64,000 nt of DNA from Amycolatopsis sp. cg9 (GTDB lineage: Bacteria; Actinomycetota; Actinomycetes; Mycobacteriales; Pseudonocardiaceae), in NCBI RefSeq assembly GCF_041346945.1, contig NZ_CP166850.1, positions 2,046,001 to 2,110,000 on the forward strand, read 5' to 3'. A program made the translations under genes and the position numbers. Below are positions 1 to 12,342 of this stretch, one piece after another (position 1 is the first letter of the stretch; every line of letters starts with the position of its first letter). The notes under the pieces are model-generated. The model ran no database searches and was not told where the DNA came from. It worked only from the letters and a program-made list of their open reading frames with translations.

Positions 1-1803
<1,803 letters not shown>

Positions 1804-2031
1804 GCCCGAACCTCCTCGCGGGCCGGGCGGCTCCCTGGTGGGCACCGGAGAGCCCCCGCGTCCCATGATTTGAAGTGGAGCCTACCGGGGGTTGGACGGC
1901 CCGCCACCCTCTTGACGTGGGGCGGACCCCGGCCGGCGGCGGCGCGGAAGTAAATCTTCCGTAACACCAACGAAATGCGCGGAGCCCTTCCTCCCGAGTG
2001 ATGCAGCGCACGCCTGGGTATCGTCAAGATC

Positions 2032-2622
2032 GTGCGAAAGCCAGCTGTGACGAGCGTCCCGATCGCGACCCTGATGGCCGAGCGGTGGAGCCCGCGGGCC
2101 TACGACGAGTCCGCCGTGGTCACCGCCGAGCAGGTCCGGGCCCTGCTGGAAGCGGCCCGCTGGGCCCCGTCGTTCGGCAACACCCAGCCGGCCCGGTACC
2201 TGGTCGGCGTCCGCGGGACCCCGGCGTTCGACGCGATCCTGTCGACGCTGAACTCGGGCAACCGGGCGTGGGCGCACCGCGCGGGGCTGCTGCTGATCGG
2301 CGTGATCGTGACGACGAACGAGAAGGGCGACGTGCCCTACGCCGAGTACGGGCTCGGGCTGGCCTCGGAGAACCTCGTGCTGCAGGCCGTGGAGCTGGGG
2401 CTGATCGCGCACCAGATGGCGGGGTTCTCCCCGGACGCGGTGCGGGACTCGTTCGGCCTGCCGGACGACGCCGTCCCGAAGGTGGCCATCGCGGTGGGGT
2501 CGGCGGCGTCACCCGATGTGCTGGAAGAGGACTGGCGGATCGAGCGCGAGAAGGCCGAGCGGGTGCGGCTGCCGCTGGCGGAGTTCGCGTTCACCGATCG
2601 GTGGGGTACGCCGGCGCTGTAA
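2032..2622 (+). CDS. Nitroreductase-family flavoprotein
   Basis: A 196-residue protein of the FMN-dependent nitroreductase fold. The N-terminal segment ATLMAERWSPRAYD and the ARWAPSFGNTQPARY segment (about residues 37-52) match the FMN-phosphate-binding part of the family. GLIAHQMAGF and the late IAVG strand are also typical. Such enzymes reduce nitro-aromatics or quinones with NAD(P)H; the real substrate is unknown. I use GTG 2032. A second in-frame GTG is at 2047, and neither has a clear Shine-Dalgarno sequence. The gene diverges from ask; the 228 bp between them (1804-2031) must hold both promoters, but I see no distinct operator there. Confidence 0.8.
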   Translation: MRKPAVTSVPIATLMAERWSPRAYDESAVVTAEQVRALLEAARWAPSFGNTQPARYLVGVRGTPAFDAILSTLNSGNRAWAHRAGLLLIGVIVTTNEKGDVPYAEYGLGLASENLVLQAVELGLIAHQMAGFSPDAVRDSFGLPDDAVPKVAIAVGSAASPDVLEEDWRIEREKAERVRLPLAEFAFTDRWGTPAL

Positions 2623-2663
2623 CCGCGGCCGCCGAATCGCGACTCCTCCGGCAGGAGGTGGCG

Positions 2664-3245
2664 ATGGACGAGACGCGCAACGAGGCGTCGGGCAGCGGCT
2701 TCGGGCAGTTCGGCACCGTCTACGGGAACGTGACGGTCAACGCCGGCCCGGCGCCCGAACCACCGCGGCAACCGCCCGCGACCGGGCCCGGCCCGGCCGC
2801 CGCGGGACGGCTGGCCGCGCGACTGATGGCCCAGCTCGACCGGAGGTTCGGCAGCCACGCCGGCGGTTACGCCGGCATCCACGCGGAACTGGCCGCGTTG
2901 CCGGCGGAGGACGCCGCGGCCGTGCTCCGGTACCTGCCGACCGAGCACATCAACGCGCTGCTGCGCGAGCTGCCCCGGCCGCTTTGCCTCGGCGTACTGC
3001 CGCTGCTGGGCCTCGACTACCTCCGCGAGCTCGCGGACCAGGAGCCCATGGCCTTCGCCGACGGCAGGCTGCTCTGCTACTCGCGCACCGAAGACGTGCT
3101 CGAGCTGCTGCGTGAGCTCCCGGCGACCACCGCGATGACGCTGCTCGAGAACCTCCACCGGGGCCGGCGCGAGATCGGCGACCAGGAGCACCGGGAGCGC
3201 ATCGCGGCGGCCACCCGGATCTGGGACGCGCTCGTCCGCCCCTAG
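2664..3245 (+). CDS. Hypothetical protein with Gly/Val-rich N-terminal motif
   Basis: I do not recognise this 193-residue protein. The ATG at 2664 follows a strong GGAGG (2654-2658). The N-terminus has the pattern SGFGQFGTVYGNVTVNAG, resembling the short beta-strand GtVxGnV signatures seen in actinobacterial proteins linked to effector or NTPase systems; that link is inference. A Pro/Ala-rich linker (about residues 31-50) follows, then an all-helical Leu-rich domain (about 55-193) with repeating pieces such as LRYLPTEHINALLRELP and DVLELLRELPATTAMTLLENL. There is no signal peptide or membrane segment. It ends tail to tail with the next gene, with 4 bp of overlap (CTAG). Confidence 0.65.
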   Translation: MDETRNEASGSGFGQFGTVYGNVTVNAGPAPEPPRQPPATGPGPAAAGRLAARLMAQLDRRFGSHAGGYAGIHAELAALPAEDAAAVLRYLPTEHINALLRELPRPLCLGVLPLLGLDYLRELADQEPMAFADGRLLCYSRTEDVLELLRELPATTAMTLLENLHRGRREIGDQEHRERIAAATRIWDALVRP

Positions 3246-3610
3246 GAGGCCCCGCCCACCCGGCGGATGACTTTCGCGAGGATGCCCGACACGACGAGCC
3301 AGAACACCGCCGCGATGCCGTAGTTCACCAGGACGCGCAGCTTTTCGTCACTCGGCGTGAACAGGTCGCTGAACCCCAGCGCCAGGCCGTCCGCCCAGGA
3401 CTTCACGAACGAGACGATGCCGTTGTCCGGGTTGGCCGAGCCGACCGTGAAGATCACGTGGATCACCAGGAACGCCGCGAAGACCAGTCCTACCCAGCGG
3501 ACGATCGACGCCACCACCGACGCCACGCGGCCCCCGGTCCGGCGCCAGTCGACGGGAGCCCGGCGGGAGACCTCGGTCTCTTCCGACGACGACTCTGCGT
3601 GCTCAGCCAT
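3242..3610 (-). CDS. Small membrane protein, function unknown
   Basis: A 122-residue protein with an acidic, Ser/Glu-rich N-terminus (about residues 1-15), then an amphipathic stretch, a membrane segment at about 35-55 (VGLVFAAFLVIHVIFTV), a loop and a second membrane segment at about 93-113 (LVNYGIAAVFWLVVSGILA), and a basic tail. The layout suggests two transmembrane helices with both ends inside. No catalytic motif is visible. It lies upstream of and divergent from leuA. Its stop overlaps the neighbouring stop by 4 bp. Confidence 0.65.
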   Translation of the reverse strand: MAEHAESSSEETEVSRRAPVDWRRTGGRVASVVASIVRWVGLVFAAFLVIHVIFTVGSANPDNGIVSFVKSWADGLALGFSDLFTPSDEKLRVLVNYGIAAVFWLVVSGILAKVIRRVGGAS

Positions 3611-3714
3611 GCCCGCAGTTTCGCACGGCCACCGTCCAATTGCTACCCACAGGTAACCCCGGGAAGGGACCGCCCGGCTTCCCTCGGGCGGCGTTCCGTG
3701 GTTATGGTGGAGCC

Positions 3715-3742
3715 GTGGCGCGTGCTCTCCTGCTTCGCTGCC

Positions 3743-3756
<14 letters not shown>
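3715..3756 (+). CDS. leuA leader peptide (13 aa, three consecutive Leu codons)
   Basis: A short reading frame, GTG at 3715 to TGA at 3754-3756, encodes MARALLLRCRDGA. Three successive leucine codons of different types (CTC CTG CTT, 3727-3735) sit in the middle, directly upstream of leuA. GGTGGAG precedes the GTG at close spacing. Leu-rich leader peptides before leuA are known in actinobacteria and act by ribosome-mediated attenuation: stalling at Leu codons when charged leucyl-tRNA is scarce changes downstream RNA folding. The flanking hairpins fit that model. Expression of the peptide is inferred. Confidence 0.75.
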
Positions 3757-6553
<2,797 letters not shown>

Positions 6554-6563
<10 letters not shown>

Positions 6564-7456
6564 CCGGTCGGGTCCGCCGGCTTGCCCGCGTCGGCCACCT
6601 CCGTCATGTAGCGCCACGCGTCCGGGCGGCTGCCGTCCACGTCGTCCACCCCGTACTCCTTCGCCAGCTGGCCGCTGCTCACCGTCTGTCCCGACCACCG
6701 CTGACGCGACGGATCCGCGGCCAGTGCCACCACCGTCCGGCCGCAGAACGTCGGGGTCTCCGAGATCGCGAAGTGCGGGACCTTTTCGCACGCGTCGCGC
6801 CAGTTCGACTCCGTCACGCCGTAGCTGTCCAGCATCATCTCCGAGCGCAGGTAGCCCGGGGTGAACGCGACTGCCGTGCAGGAGTGCGCCGCCAGCTCCG
6901 CCGCCTCGCCGATCGCCAGCAGGTGGGCCGACGCCTTCGCCAGGTAGAACGGCAGCGAAGTCCCTTCGCGGTACTTCGCGTTGTACTCGGCCGTGCCGTC
7001 GGTCAGCTCCACCACCAAGCCGCCCGGCCTGCCGATGACCAGCGGCAGCAGGAAGTGGCTGGTGATCAGGTGCGCGTCGATGCCGAGCCGGATCATGCGC
7101 AGGCCGGCCTCGAGGTCGTGCTCCCAGATCGGCTGGCCCCAGCCGAGGTGCTGGTCGCCGCCCCACAGGCCGTCGACCAGGATGTCGAGCGGGCCCACGC
7201 GCCGGGCCAGCGCCTCGACCTCCGCCGGCACCAGGTGGTCGACGCGGGTCGCCTCCGCCCGGCCGCCCGCGCGCTCGATCAGCTCGGCCGTCTCCTCGAT
7301 CGTTTCGGGACGGTCCACTTCGGACCGCCCGGCGCGGGTGGTCCGGCCGGTGACGTGCACGAAGGCGCCCGCGCGGCCCAGCTCCACCGCGATCGCCCGG
7401 CTCGCGCCGCGCGTCCCGCCCGCGACCAGCGCGACTTTTCCGGAAAGTTCGTTCAT
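6554..7456 (-). CDS. SDR-family oxidoreductase
   Basis: A 300-residue NAD(P)-dependent short-chain dehydrogenase/reductase. The N-terminal glycine motif is KVALVAGGTRGASRAIA (about residues 7-23), a variant of TGxxxGxG in which the last Gly is Ala. The active-site region has YNAKYREG and FYLAKASAHLLA, which supplies the YxxxK pair. The distal region contains a GYLRSEMM segment. The substrate is unknown. The ATG at 7456 lies 15 bp from a strong palindrome that is a likely operator. The 3' end overlaps the WYL regulator gene by 10 bp, tail to tail. Confidence 0.85.
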
Positions 7457-7471
7457 GCCGTCAGCGTCGCG

Positions 7472-7502
7472 GCGAACCATGACAACTCCTGTCATGGTTC
7501 GC
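7472..7502. promoter_or_regulatory. Operator-like 13-bp inverted repeat upstream of the SDR gene
   Basis: GCGAACCATGACA (7472-7484) and TGTCATGGTTCGC (7490-7502) form a perfect inverted repeat around ACTCC. It lies between the divergent SDR and DedA genes, 15 bp before the SDR start codon. It has the position and symmetry of a repressor site of a dimeric HTH protein. No regulator gene is immediately adjacent except the WYL gene beyond the SDR. Confidence 0.6.
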
Positions 7503-7585
7503 GAAGTCTGTGGGTGACCTGTCGGGTTGCTGTGAGTCCCCGGTGATCGGGAGTGCTTCGGACCGGGCGGGCGGTTAATGGAGGT

Positions 7586-8137
7586 GTGGACGGATCGACG
7601 ACGGGACTGGTGCTGTTGTTCGTCGTCTCGCTGGTGCCGCTGCTGCCCACCGAGGTGACGCTCCTCGGCATGGGCATCGCGGCGGCGCAGGGCGGGACGT
7701 CGCTGGCGCTGGTGATCGCCGTGGCGAGTGCCGGGTGCCTGGCGTCCGACCAGGCGCTCTACGCCCTCGGCCGGTTCGGTGGCCGGGCGGCGCTGGACCG
7801 GCTGGGCCGGCGGAAGAAGATCGCCGCCGGCCTCGGCTGGCTCGACGGGCGGCTGCAGCGCCACCCCCGGCCGGTGCTGGTGGTCGCCCGCTGGCTCCCG
7901 TCGGGCGGGACGATCGGCGCCCTCCTCGCCGGATCGCTCCGGTGGCCGATGGCGGAGTTCTTCACCGCTTCGGCCATCGGCGTCACACTCTGGACGTCCT
8001 ACGTGGCCTTCCTCGGCTACGCGGGCGGCCGGATCGTCACCGAACCCGGGATCAGCCTGCTGCTCTCCCTGGCGGTAGCCCTGGTCCTGGGTTCGGTGAT
8101 CACCTTCAGCGTGAAACGGTCGGCTGGAGCGCTTTGA
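7586..8137 (+). CDS. Small DedA/VTT-like membrane protein
   Basis: About 183 residues with hydrophobic segments at both ends and a middle part resembling DedA (SNARE-associated/VTT) proteins: LVPLLPTEVTLLGMGIAAAQGG, then ASDQALYALGRFGG, the re-entrant-loop-like RWLPSGGTIGALLAG (about residues 102-116), and two C-terminal helices. DedA proteins include lipid scramblases and undecaprenyl-phosphate transporters; the exact role here is unknown. The start is uncertain: GTG 7586 has GGAGG unusually close (7580-7584), and GTG 7553 in frame is an alternative. The last 32 bp overlap the peroxiredoxin gene on the other strand. Confidence 0.6.
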   Translation: MDGSTTGLVLLFVVSLVPLLPTEVTLLGMGIAAAQGGTSLALVIAVASAGCLASDQALYALGRFGGRAALDRLGRRKKIAAGLGWLDGRLQRHPRPVLVVARWLPSGGTIGALLAGSLRWPMAEFFTASAIGVTLWTSYVAFLGYAGGRIVTEPGISLLLSLAVALVLGSVITFSVKRSAGAL

Positions 8138-8726
8138 GGATGTCCGCCGGTTCGGTCCGCGTGACGAAGTCCGGGTGGACGTCGACGAACCGGAGCACCC
8201 GGTCCCGGTCGACCACGACGACCGCCGGGTGGAACAGTTCCCAGGTGCCGTTGACCTCTTCGAGGTTCGTGCCGAGCGTCTCCATGGCCTCGCGCACCGG
8301 CGCGGAAACCGGGTAGCTCAGCCGCAGCCCGCGCGCGACCGTGCTGCCGACGTCCGAGAGCACCGGGAACCCCAGTTCGGGCACCACGCCGTCCGGCTTC
8401 TGGGGGCTGATCGCCGCCAGGGTCGCGCCGAGCTTCTCCAGCTCCGGCAGCAGTTCCCGCTGGTAGGTGCGCAGGGTCAGGTTGCAGTACGGGCACCACT
8501 GCCCGCGGTAGAACACGAGCACCGCCGGCCCGTCCGCCACGAGTTCGCTCAGGCTCGTCGCTGTGCCATCGGCCGCCGGCAGCGTGAAGTCGTCGATCTT
8601 GGCGCCGACCTCGGCGAAGTCCGTCGCGGCCCGGCGCCGGTCGGCTTCGAGGACGGCGAAGATCTCCGGCGGCAGCAGGCCGCGGAGGTGGTCGTTCACA
8701 CCGGTCAGGGCGTTGTCGAGCGTCAT
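8106..8726 (-). CDS. AhpC/TSA-type peroxiredoxin-like protein
   Basis: A 206-residue thioredoxin-fold protein. VLVFYRGQWCPYCNLTLR places a CPYC redox motif at Cys78 and Cys81, in the position of the peroxidatic Cys of peroxiredoxins. The sequence after it (LPELEKLGATLAAISPQKPD) and the region reading FPVLSDVGSTVARGLRLSYPV are typical of the AhpC/TSA redoxin family. It likely reduces peroxides in the cytosol. The ATG at 8726 is preceded by AGGGGGA. The gene diverges from a TetR regulator, and twin TGTAC-N6-GTACA sites lie between them, so repression by that TetR with induction by an unknown signal is likely. Confidence 0.85.
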   Translation of the reverse strand: MTLDNALTGVNDHLRGLLPPEIFAVLEADRRRAATDFAEVGAKIDDFTLPAADGTATSLSELVADGPAVLVFYRGQWCPYCNLTLRTYQRELLPELEKLGATLAAISPQKPDGVVPELGFPVLSDVGSTVARGLRLSYPVSAPVREAMETLGTNLEEVNGTWELFHPAVVVVDRDRVLRFVDVHPDFVTRTEPADILKALQPTVSR

Positions 8727-8743
8727 GGATCCCCCTAGCTTGT

Positions 8744-8786
8744 TGTACTGATCGGTACAGTGCGTCAAACTGTACTATTCAGTACA
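8744..8786. promoter_or_regulatory. Twin TetR-type operators TGTAC-N6-GTACA
   Basis: Two copies of the same palindrome, TGTAC-TGATCG-GTACA (8744-8759) and TGTAC-TATTCA-GTACA (8771-8786), lie 27 bp apart in the 59-bp region between the peroxiredoxin and tetR genes. The second includes the A of the tetR start codon. TACTAT at 8773-8778 could be a -10 box, giving a leaderless tetR mRNA. Binding by the adjacent TetR protein is inferred from position. Confidence 0.7.
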
Positions 8787-9391
8787 TGGAGACGCAAGCG
8801 GCGGCCTCGACCCCGCGCGGCAAGCGGACGCGGGACGCGATCGTCGACGCGGCGGCGGGACTGATGTACGTCGACGGCGTCGCGGGCACGAGCGTCGACA
8901 AGGTGCTCGCCGCGAGCGGGGCCGGGAAATCGCAGATGTACCACTACTTCAAGAACAAGGAGCAGCTGGTCGCGGCCGTGATCGACCGGTACCTCGAGCA
9001 GATCCTCGCCAACCAGCCGGCGATCTTCACGCTGTCGTCGTGGGCCGACCTCGAAACGTGGACCGAGCAACTGCTGGACATCCACCGCCGCGCGGGCACG
9101 CCGGTCGCCTGCCCGCTGGGCAACCTCGCCGGCGAGGTCGGCGACAACCCGAAGCTCGCGCCGTTGGTCGACCAGGCCTACCGCAAGTGGGAGTCCCACC
9201 TGGAGCGCGGGCTGACCACGTTGCGGGACAAGGGAGAGCTCGCGCCGGACGCCGACCCGGCCCGGCTGGCGCAGGCGGCGATGACGTCCGTCCAAGGTGG
9301 ACTGCTGCTGGCCCACATCCGGCACGACCTCACGGCGTTGGAGGACGCGCTCGGCATCGCGCTGACCTACCTGCGCGGCTTCAAGCGGTGA
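8786..9391 (+). CDS. TetR/AcrR-family regulator
   Basis: A 201-residue repressor. The N-terminal TetR HTH is at about residues 14-60 (TRDAIVDAAAGLMYVDGVAGTSVDKVLAASGAGKSQMYHYFKNKEQL in segments), followed by an all-helical ligand-binding domain. No Shine-Dalgarno sequence precedes the ATG at 8786, and a -10-like TACTAT ends 7 nt before it, so the mRNA may be leaderless. It is divergent from the peroxiredoxin gene with shared operators, which suggests autorepression and control of that gene. The 3' end overlaps the LysR gene tail to tail by 11 bp. Confidence 0.9.
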   Translation: METQAAASTPRGKRTRDAIVDAAAGLMYVDGVAGTSVDKVLAASGAGKSQMYHYFKNKEQLVAAVIDRYLEQILANQPAIFTLSSWADLETWTEQLLDIHRRAGTPVACPLGNLAGEVGDNPKLAPLVDQAYRKWESHLERGLTTLRDKGELAPDADPARLAQAAMTSVQGGLLLAHIRHDLTALEDALGIALTYLRGFKR

Positions 9392-10286
9392 GCTGGGCGA
9401 CTTCCGCGGCCAGTTCCTCGATCACCTTGGCGACCGCCGGGCGCTGCAGCGCGCCCGTGCGGCACACCGCCTCGACCAGCCGGGCCGCGCGGATCCCGGC
9501 CAGCGGCCTGCTGACCAGGCCGCCGCCGCGGCGGGTGTCGATCGTGTAGCGCGGCACCAGCGCGATGCCGTGGCCGGCCGCGACCAGCCGTTCGGTGATC
9601 CGGAAGTCGTTGATCCGCTGGACGACGACCGGGCGCACGCCGGTGCGGATGGTCAGCGAGCGCAGCACGTCGTCCACCGGGAAGCCGTGGTCGACGCCGA
9701 TCCAGCGTTCGTCGGCCAGCTCCGCCAGGTCCACGCGCCGCTTGGCCGCCAGCCGGTGCCCGACCGGCAGCGCGACGTCGAGCGGCTCGCGCAGCAGCGG
9801 CACGACGTCCAGGCGGTCGTGGTCGAACTCCGGCGCGTGCTCGTCGCGGTGCGCCACGACGACGTCGTAGTCCGCGACCAGGCCCGGCACCTCCGGCGGG
9901 GTCATGTCGACGTCCCGGACGTCGACCTCCAGGCCGTCGTGGCCGGCGACGCGGGTCAGCAGGCCCGGCAGCAGCATCAGCCCGGCCGACTGGAAGATCG
10001 CGAGCCGCACCCGCCCGCGCGGCGCGCTGCGGTAGGTGTCCAATTCGGACTCGGCCCGCTCGAGCGCGGCCAGCACCTCGTCGGCGCGGGCGACCAGCGC
10101 CCGGCCCGCGTCGGTCAGCCGCAGCCCCCGGCCGGCCGGTTCGGTGAGCGGCAGCCCGACCTCGCCCTGCAGCGCGCGCAACTGCTGCGAGACGGCCGAC
10201 GGCGTGCAGTGCAGCGCCCGCGCGGCCGCCGTCACGCTCCCGCGGTCGGCGAACTCCCGCAGCGTGCGCAGCCGGCCCAGATCCAC
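9381..10286 (-). CDS. LysR-family transcriptional regulator
   Basis: A 301-residue LTTR. The N-terminal winged HTH (about residues 1-60) has the characteristic GSVTAAARALHCTPSAVSQQLRALQ segment. The C-terminal periplasmic-binding-like effector domain spans about 90-295. It starts with GTG (10286). It is the second gene after the EamA transporter on the same strand, with 24 bp between them. A T-N11-A LysR-type site is just upstream of its start, and a nearly identical one lies upstream of the second EamA gene, so it probably controls itself and one or both exporters. Confidence 0.9.
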   Translation of the reverse strand: MDLGRLRTLREFADRGSVTAAARALHCTPSAVSQQLRALQGEVGLPLTEPAGRGLRLTDAGRALVARADEVLAALERAESELDTYRSAPRGRVRLAIFQSAGLMLLPGLLTRVAGHDGLEVDVRDVDMTPPEVPGLVADYDVVVAHRDEHAPEFDHDRLDVVPLLREPLDVALPVGHRLAAKRRVDLAELADERWIGVDHGFPVDDVLRSLTIRTGVRPVVVQRINDFRITERLVAAGHGIALVPRYTIDTRRGGGLVSRPLAGIRAARLVEAVCRTGALQRPAVAKVIEELAAEVAQLTA

Positions 10287-10299
10287 GGCGCCAGCGTAC

Positions 10300-10316
10300 G
10301 TGAAGCACCGCTACAC
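10300..10316. promoter_or_regulatory. LysR-type box 1
   Basis: GTGAAGCACCGCTACAC is an imperfect dyad containing T-N11-A, 14 bp before the lysR start codon. It also covers the last codons of the upstream EamA gene. A near copy is at 11374-11389. Confidence 0.5.
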
Positions 10317-11240
10317 AGTGGGTACGCATTCGACGGCCGCGACTTCACGGTCGTGGCGCAGCCGGGCGACCGTCCCGGCGCCGACCAGCGCGACGATCCC
10401 GGCGACGCAGCCGAGCGTGAGCCCGGACGGCGTGAGGCGGTGGTCGGCGAGCTGCATGAGGTAGGCGAAGAGCGGCGAAAGGGTCAGCAGGATCGACGCG
10501 GTGATCGGCTCGGTCCGCTCGATGCCGACCTGCAGCAGGTACAGCGGCAGCGCGACACCGAACAGGGCGATCAGCGCCGACGGCACGAGCGCCGCCCCGA
10601 CGCCCGGTGCGCCGTCGAACGCGACCAGCACCCACGTCACGGCCAGGATCAGGAAGAACCGCAGTGCGAGCACCCGCCGCGGCGGCAGCGCGGCATCGCT
10701 CAGCCGCTTCGAGTAGAGCACGTTCGCCACCGAGCCGACGCCGGTGAGGAGTACCAGCGCCACCCCGGCGAGCGTCTCGCCCGGCGTCCGCTCGAGCGCG
10801 CCGCGGCCGGTGAACGAGCCCCAGACGAGCAGCCCGATCAGCACGGCGATCCCGGCCGCGACCCACGCCTCCGCCCGCAGGGTCGGCGCACCCCGGCGCA
10901 GCAAGGGGTTCAGCACCAGGGTCAGCACCGGGCCGAGCGCGATGCCGACGACGTTGACCACCGCCGGTTCGAGGTACCGCAACGCGAACAGCATCGACAG
11001 CCAGGTGACGGCGGTCGTCACGTTGATCATCACGACGTCGCCGCGCAGCTCCCGGACCGGGCGGAACGTCGCGGCGGCGCCGTCCCGCAGCAGCGCGAAC
11101 CCCAGGAACACCACCGCGGCGAGGCCGAACGACACCGCGGCGACGGTGGCCGGGCGGAGCTGCTCCAGCTGGTTGCCGGCGAAGACGTCGAGCGCCGCGG
11201 TCAGTGCCGCGAACCCGGTCAGCGGTAGTACCCCACGCAT
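10311..11240 (-). CDS. EamA/DMT-superfamily transporter
   Basis: A 309-residue inner-membrane protein with about ten hydrophobic helices in two EamA repeats (about residues 1-140 and 155-295). Short basic loops and the conserved end-of-repeat glycines (VGIALGPVLTLVLNPLLRRG, ERTEPITASILLTLSPL) are typical of drug/metabolite exporters. The substrate is unknown; amino acids or small metabolites are usual for the family. It is upstream of the lysR gene on the same strand and divergent from a second EamA gene. The 205 bp between the two EamA genes hold one LysR-type box. Confidence 0.85.
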   Translation of the reverse strand: MRGVLPLTGFAALTAALDVFAGNQLEQLRPATVAAVSFGLAAVVFLGFALLRDGAAATFRPVRELRGDVVMINVTTAVTWLSMLFALRYLEPAVVNVVGIALGPVLTLVLNPLLRRGAPTLRAEAWVAAGIAVLIGLLVWGSFTGRGALERTPGETLAGVALVLLTGVGSVANVLYSKRLSDAALPPRRVLALRFFLILAVTWVLVAFDGAPGVGAALVPSALIALFGVALPLYLLQVGIERTEPITASILLTLSPLFAYLMQLADHRLTPSGLTLGCVAGIVALVGAGTVARLRHDREVAAVECVPTV

Positions 11241-11373
11241 CGGCTTTCCCCCAGTCGTCGACGACGGCGGAGATCGTCACCGGAGCCGGGCCGCGCGGTC
11301 AACACCGCTCCGGCGCCGCGGGCGGCCGCCGAGCGGACACGCCAGCGATCGGTGCAGGTCAGCGCGTTTTTCG

Positions 11374-11389
11374 TGAAGCCCCGCTACAA
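11374..11389. promoter_or_regulatory. LysR-type box 2
   Basis: GTGAAGCCCCGCTACA matches the box near lysR (10300-10315) at 15 of 16 positions and keeps T-N11-A. It lies 57 bp before the + strand EamA start, in the divergent promoter region of the two exporter genes. Confidence 0.5.
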
Positions 11390-11445
11390 AGTCCTTGCAG
11401 ATATTCTCGCTGGTCCTTCACGATCGCCGTTGCGAAAGTGGAGGC

Positions 11446-12342
11446 ATGCCCGCTCGTGACCGCCTGCTCGCCGTGCTCGTCGCCGTCCTCTGGGGACTCA
11501 ACTTCCTCGCCATCCACGCCACGCTCGGCCAGTTCCCGCCGGTGTTCGCGGGCGCGCTGCGGTTCGCCGTCATCGCCGTGCCGACGATCCTGTTCGTGCC
11601 GTGGCCGAAGGTGAAGGTGCGGTACCTGCTCGGCTACGGCCTCGGGTTCGGCACCGGGCAGTTCGCGTTCCTGTTCATCGCGATGGACACCGGGATGCCG
11701 ACCGGGCTCGCGTCGCTGGTGCTGCAGGCGTCGGCGCCGTTCACGGTGCTGCTCGGCGCCGTCTTCCTGCGCGAACGCGTCACGCCGCACCAGCTGGCCG
11801 GCATCGCGCTGGCCGTCGCCGGGATGGTCGCGATCGCGTGGCAGCAGTCCGGGCACGCCGCCCTGCTGCCGATGGTGCTGACCCTGCTGGGCGCGCTGAG
11901 CTGGGCGTTCGGCAACCTGAGCACGCGCCGCGCCGAGCCGGACAACCCGCTGCACTTCACGCTGTGGATGTCGGTGGTGCCGCCGCTGCCGATGTTCGCG
12001 CTCTCGCTGGTCATGGAGGGCCCGGCCGCGCAGTGGCGTTCACTGACGACGTTGGGCACCCCGACCGGGCTGACCGCGCTCGGCGGCCTGACCTACGTCG
12101 TGCTGATCGGCACCGTCGTCGGCTCGGGCCTGTGGACGACACTGATGCGGCGCAACCCGGCCGGCGTCGTTTCGCCGTTCTCGCTGCTGGTGCCGGTGGT
12201 CGGGCTGTCGGCGTCGTTCGTCTTCCTCGGCGAGCGGCCGACCGGGCTGGAGATCGGTGCGGCCGCCGTCGTGATCGCCGGCGTGCTGCTGGGCTCGCTC
12301 CGGTTCACGCGCAAGCCCGAACCGGAGCTGGTGACGGTCTAG
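11446..12342 (+). CDS. EamA/DMT-superfamily transporter (YedA/RhaT-like)
   Basis: A 298-residue membrane protein with ten predicted helices in two EamA repeats. The opening LLAVLVAVLWGLNFLAIHATLGQFPPVFAGALRF, in pieces, is the classic first-helix signature of the family, and FLRERVTPHQLAGIALAVAGM marks the end of repeat one. Export of an amino acid or related metabolite is likely from family knowledge. The ATG at 11446 follows GGAGG at 11440. An upstream LysR-type box suggests control by the nearby LysR. It ends tail to tail with the DedA gene in a CTAG overlap. Confidence 0.85.
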   Translation: MPARDRLLAVLVAVLWGLNFLAIHATLGQFPPVFAGALRFAVIAVPTILFVPWPKVKVRYLLGYGLGFGTGQFAFLFIAMDTGMPTGLASLVLQASAPFTVLLGAVFLRERVTPHQLAGIALAVAGMVAIAWQQSGHAALLPMVLTLLGALSWAFGNLSTRRAEPDNPLHFTLWMSVVPPLPMFALSLVMEGPAAQWRSLTTLGTPTGLTALGGLTYVVLIGTVVGSGLWTTLMRRNPAGVVSPFSLLVPVVGLSASFVFLGERPTGLEIGAAAVVIAGVLLGSLRFTRKPEPELVTV

